Assembly: GCA_016287975.1 (NCBI GenBank)
Contig: JAEEXV010000211.1
Location: 1 to 15,368, forward strand
DNA length: 15,368 bases
Direction of reading: 5' to 3'
Origin: Lentisphaeria bacterium
Lineage (GTDB): Bacteria; Verrucomicrobiota; Lentisphaeria; Oligosphaerales; Oligosphaeraceae
Below the pieces are notes generated by a model. That model saw only the letters and a program-made list of their open reading frames with translations, was not told the DNA's origin and made no database searches. The position numbers were made by a program, and so were the translations under genes. Below, in pieces: positions 13,832 to 15,368 of this stretch (position 1 is its first letter; each line of letters starts with the position of its first letter).

Positions 13832-15003
13832 TTTGCCTTTTCTCCTCGTTTTGCGACTGCGGGCAGGATCGCCCGCTGGTTCTCGTTCCTGCTTGCCTCC
13901 ATCACCTCGATGAAATGCAGCAGTTCCCCCCTCAGTTCCTCCAGCAGCGGCCGCTGGTCGGGCTCGGCGTATCCGCCCACGAACATTCGGGCGAAGCAGT
14001 CCCGCAGCCCAGGCGTAAGCCAACTCACGGACTTGTGCCAGCCCACAGGCATCCGCACTCCGCTCGACTTGTCCAGCGGGCATTTCCCGCCGCGGAGATT
14101 CTCCGCAGGGTCGCCCCCGCCGCATCGCGCATACGGGTGAAGCCCGCTCATCAGAATCATGTAGATGACCACCGCCAGGCTGAAGCGGACCTGCGCAGGC
14201 GTCCTGGGGCGGTCGAAGAGTTCGGGGTGCAGCAGCAGTTCAGGGGCGCAGAACTCCGGCGTGTACACGCGCGTCATCAAGGGCGGCTTCCCCTCCACGG
14301 GAATCTGGAAGCTGTCGCAGTCGATCAGCCGCACCCGCCCCGACGCGTCCACCAGGAAGTTGCCTGGATTGAAGTCGTTGACCAGCACCTTGTGGCGCGC
14401 CAGCATCCGCACCGCGTCCAGAAATCGCACCGCGACCTGCGCCACGTGAATCCGATTCCACGACGGGAAGAAGCGCCGCACCTGCATCGGCGCGAAGAGC
14501 GCGCGCAGCGTCCGCCCCGTGCATCGGCGCATCGCGAAGCCGATCGCACCGCCCCGCGCATCCCGCACGGGCATCAACGGCCACGCAAGATACTCCGCCG
14601 CGCGGCACTCCTCCAGCGCGCACATCGCGGCCAGGCGCTCCCGAAAGACCCGCATCTTCGCCGAATCCCGCAGGGTCTCAGGCTTGCACACCTTGATCAG
14701 GATGCCGTCGTTCAGCGCAAAGCGGAAAACGACGCCCTCGCCGCCGCGCGCGACCTCGTCCCCAGGATCCAGCGTCAACGGCGCGCCCTTCGCGTCATAG
14801 ACGGTCAGTTTCCGACCGACGCCAGCCGCCCTCCCCAGCGACGCCCAGTCCCCGCCGACGGCAGGCGGCGTCTGCCGCCCAGGAGTTTTCCTGGCATTCA
14901 TCGCCACCTTCACCCGCTTAGCCCTGGGAGGCGGCGCGCTCTGCGTCGTCGTCTGCCCGCCGCCCCCGAAAAGTTGCCTCAAAATCGAAAACATCCATTG
15001 CAT
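13828..15003 (-). CDS. YegI/COG4248-like Ser/Thr protein kinase (TerY-P triad kinase)
   Basis: A 391-residue kinase, first gene of the operon. Residues 1-60 are a Pro/Lys/Thr-rich, probably disordered lead. The kinase domain runs from about 75 to 365: glycine loop VARGGEGVVFR, Lys104 (ILIKVCKP), catalytic loop VLVNDFNPGNFLV (Asp210, Asn215) and metal-binding LIDCDSFQI (Asp228) in place of DFG. The D.NPGNFLV...IDCDSFQ and YTPEFCAPELL signatures are those of the YegI/COG4248 kinases, which often carry a helix-hairpin-helix tail; that tail is absent here. The domain should be catalytically competent. The start is uncertain: ATGs at 15021, 15003 and 14994 are in frame, none with an ideal ribosome site. 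I favour 15003. Its stop overlaps the vWA start (ATGA). Confidence 0.85.
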   Translation of the reverse strand: MQWMFSILRQLFGGGGQTTTQSAPPPRAKRVKVAMNARKTPGRQTPPAVGGDWASLGRAAGVGRKLTVYDAKGAPLTLDPGDEVARGGEGVVFRFALNDGILIKVCKPETLRDSAKMRVFRERLAAMCALEECRAAEYLAWPLMPVRDARGGAIGFAMRRCTGRTLRALFAPMQVRRFFPSWNRIHVAQVAVRFLDAVRMLARHKVLVNDFNPGNFLVDASGRVRLIDCDSFQIPVEGKPPLMTRVYTPEFCAPELLLHPELFDRPRTPAQVRFSLAVVIYMILMSGLHPYARCGGGDPAENLRGGKCPLDKSSGVRMPVGWHKSVSWLTPGLRDCFARMFVGGYAEPDQRPLLEELRGELLHFIEVMEASRNENQRAILPAVAKRGEKAK

Positions 15004-15067
15004 CCCCAAAGGCGCTCCCATGCGCTGGCGCCAAACTCCATGCGCGGCTTCAGACTTACGATATCCG

Positions 15068-15098
15068 ACCACCTCTGCCAAAAGATGTCAGGGGTGGT
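15068..15098. promoter_or_regulatory. Inverted repeat upstream of the kinase operon, candidate operator
   Basis: ACCACCTCTG (15068-15077) and CAGGGGTGGT (15089-15098) are inverted with one mismatch and an 11-base spacer, so the centres lie about two helical turns apart. It sits 65-95 bases upstream of the kinase start, where an operator or the 5' leader of the operon would be. No convincing sigma70 promoter is recognisable next to it; TTGGCA on the minus strand overlaps the spacer (15078-15083). Confidence 0.4.
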
Positions 15099-15368
15099 GA
15101 CAAAGGCGTGACATTCCTGCCGCCCATGGACAATACGTCCGAAACCCGATGGATATTACACGAATGCCATGTTCCCCAAGAGGGTCGGCAACAGCCCCTC
15201 ATAATGCAGACACGCCAGAAGCGTGCAGGGGGGGCGCAATCCCCGAAAAGATGCGCGGCATTCCTGCCTGGGAAAGCCCCCGAAGGGGGCGTTGGACCAT
15301 AGCCAGGGGTGGAGGGCGCGCAGCGCCCGGAACCCCTGGGGGCGGGTTCCTGTTTCCCAGAGCCCTGC
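15099..15368. other. Right-end gene-free region with G/C-rich hairpins
   Basis: No credible gene is seen; the only + strand open frame (15108-15302) has no ribosome site or family resemblance. GCCCCC-GAA-GGGGGC (15276-15290) forms a 6-base-pair hairpin. A nested inverted repeat follows: CCAGGGGT (15303-15310) with ACCCCTGG (15332-15339), and inside it GGGCGC (15314-15319) with GCGCCC (15323-15328). These resemble dispersed palindromic elements. A control region for genes beyond the window cannot be excluded. Confidence 0.5.
15303..15339. repeat. Nested palindromic element
   Basis: Perfect outer arms of 8 bases (CCAGGGGT/ACCCCTGG) enclose perfect inner arms of 6 bases (GGGCGC/GCGCCC) around a 3-base loop, with short unpaired bulges between. 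It would fold into one long hairpin in either strand's RNA and has no T-tract. In character (G-run/C-run palindrome) it resembles the palindromes in the repeats at 4600-4920, though the sequence is different. Confidence 0.65.

Noticed and set aside
13832..14125. N-terminal extension of the vWA protein to 14125
   Set aside because: It lies wholly inside the kinase gene and is Arg/Ala/Gly-rich; the ATG at 13831 has a good ribosome site and an ATGA overlap.
12593..14140. 515-codon + strand frame opposite PP2C and vWA genes
   Set aside because: Antisense shadow; the minus strand carries complete PP2C and MIDAS motifs with coupled starts and stops.

Overview
The window is a gene-dense, G+C-rich bacterial chromosome segment (roughly two-thirds G+C by eye). 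Two lipoproteins with lipoboxes and a candidate outer-membrane beta-barrel protein indicate a diderm (Gram-negative) host. The gene mix would suit the PVC superphylum (Verrucomicrobiota/Lentisphaerota-like), but this is an inference from gene style, not a marker-gene assignment. No rRNA, tRNA, CRISPR array or transposase is visible.

Left part (1-4543, all +): a class II aldolase/adducin-family enzyme, then a close-packed group of an RNase II/R-type exoribonuclease, a YmdB/TIGR00282-type phosphodiesterase and a secreted metallo-beta-lactamase-fold hydrolase. Next is a gene-free stretch with two diverged copies of a ~155-base repeat carrying a G/C palindrome. A strong rho-independent terminator then closes a minus-strand pair of paralogous small lipoproteins.

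Middle part (6202-9276): a secreted alpha/beta hydrolase faces a minus-strand pair, a putative outer-membrane protein followed by an MFS transporter. The hydrolase and transporter stop codons overlap.

Right part (9431-15368) looks like an accessory signalling region. A three-gene + strand operon of unrecognised small proteins (the last acidic and tail-anchored) has a clear -10 box. It is followed by a WYL-domain transcription regulator. Convergent to that is a tight four-gene minus-strand operon, in transcription order: a YegI/COG4248-like Ser/Thr kinase, a TerY-like vWA protein with a complete MIDAS motif, a PP2C-type phosphatase and an LRAT/NC-type papain-like hydrolase with an Arg/Trp-rich tail. 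The first three match the 'TerY-P' kinase-vWA-phosphatase triad. The fourth looks like a lipid- or peptide-acting effector attached to it, and is the best candidate here for an undescribed system.

Across the whole window the tetranucleotide CCGG is nearly absent (13 sites counted by eye). Pro-Gly, Thr-Gly and Ala-Gly junctions are written with CCA/CCT, ACT and GCA/GCT/GCG before GG codons. This suggests long-term restriction-modification pressure or methyl-cytosine decay at CCGG.
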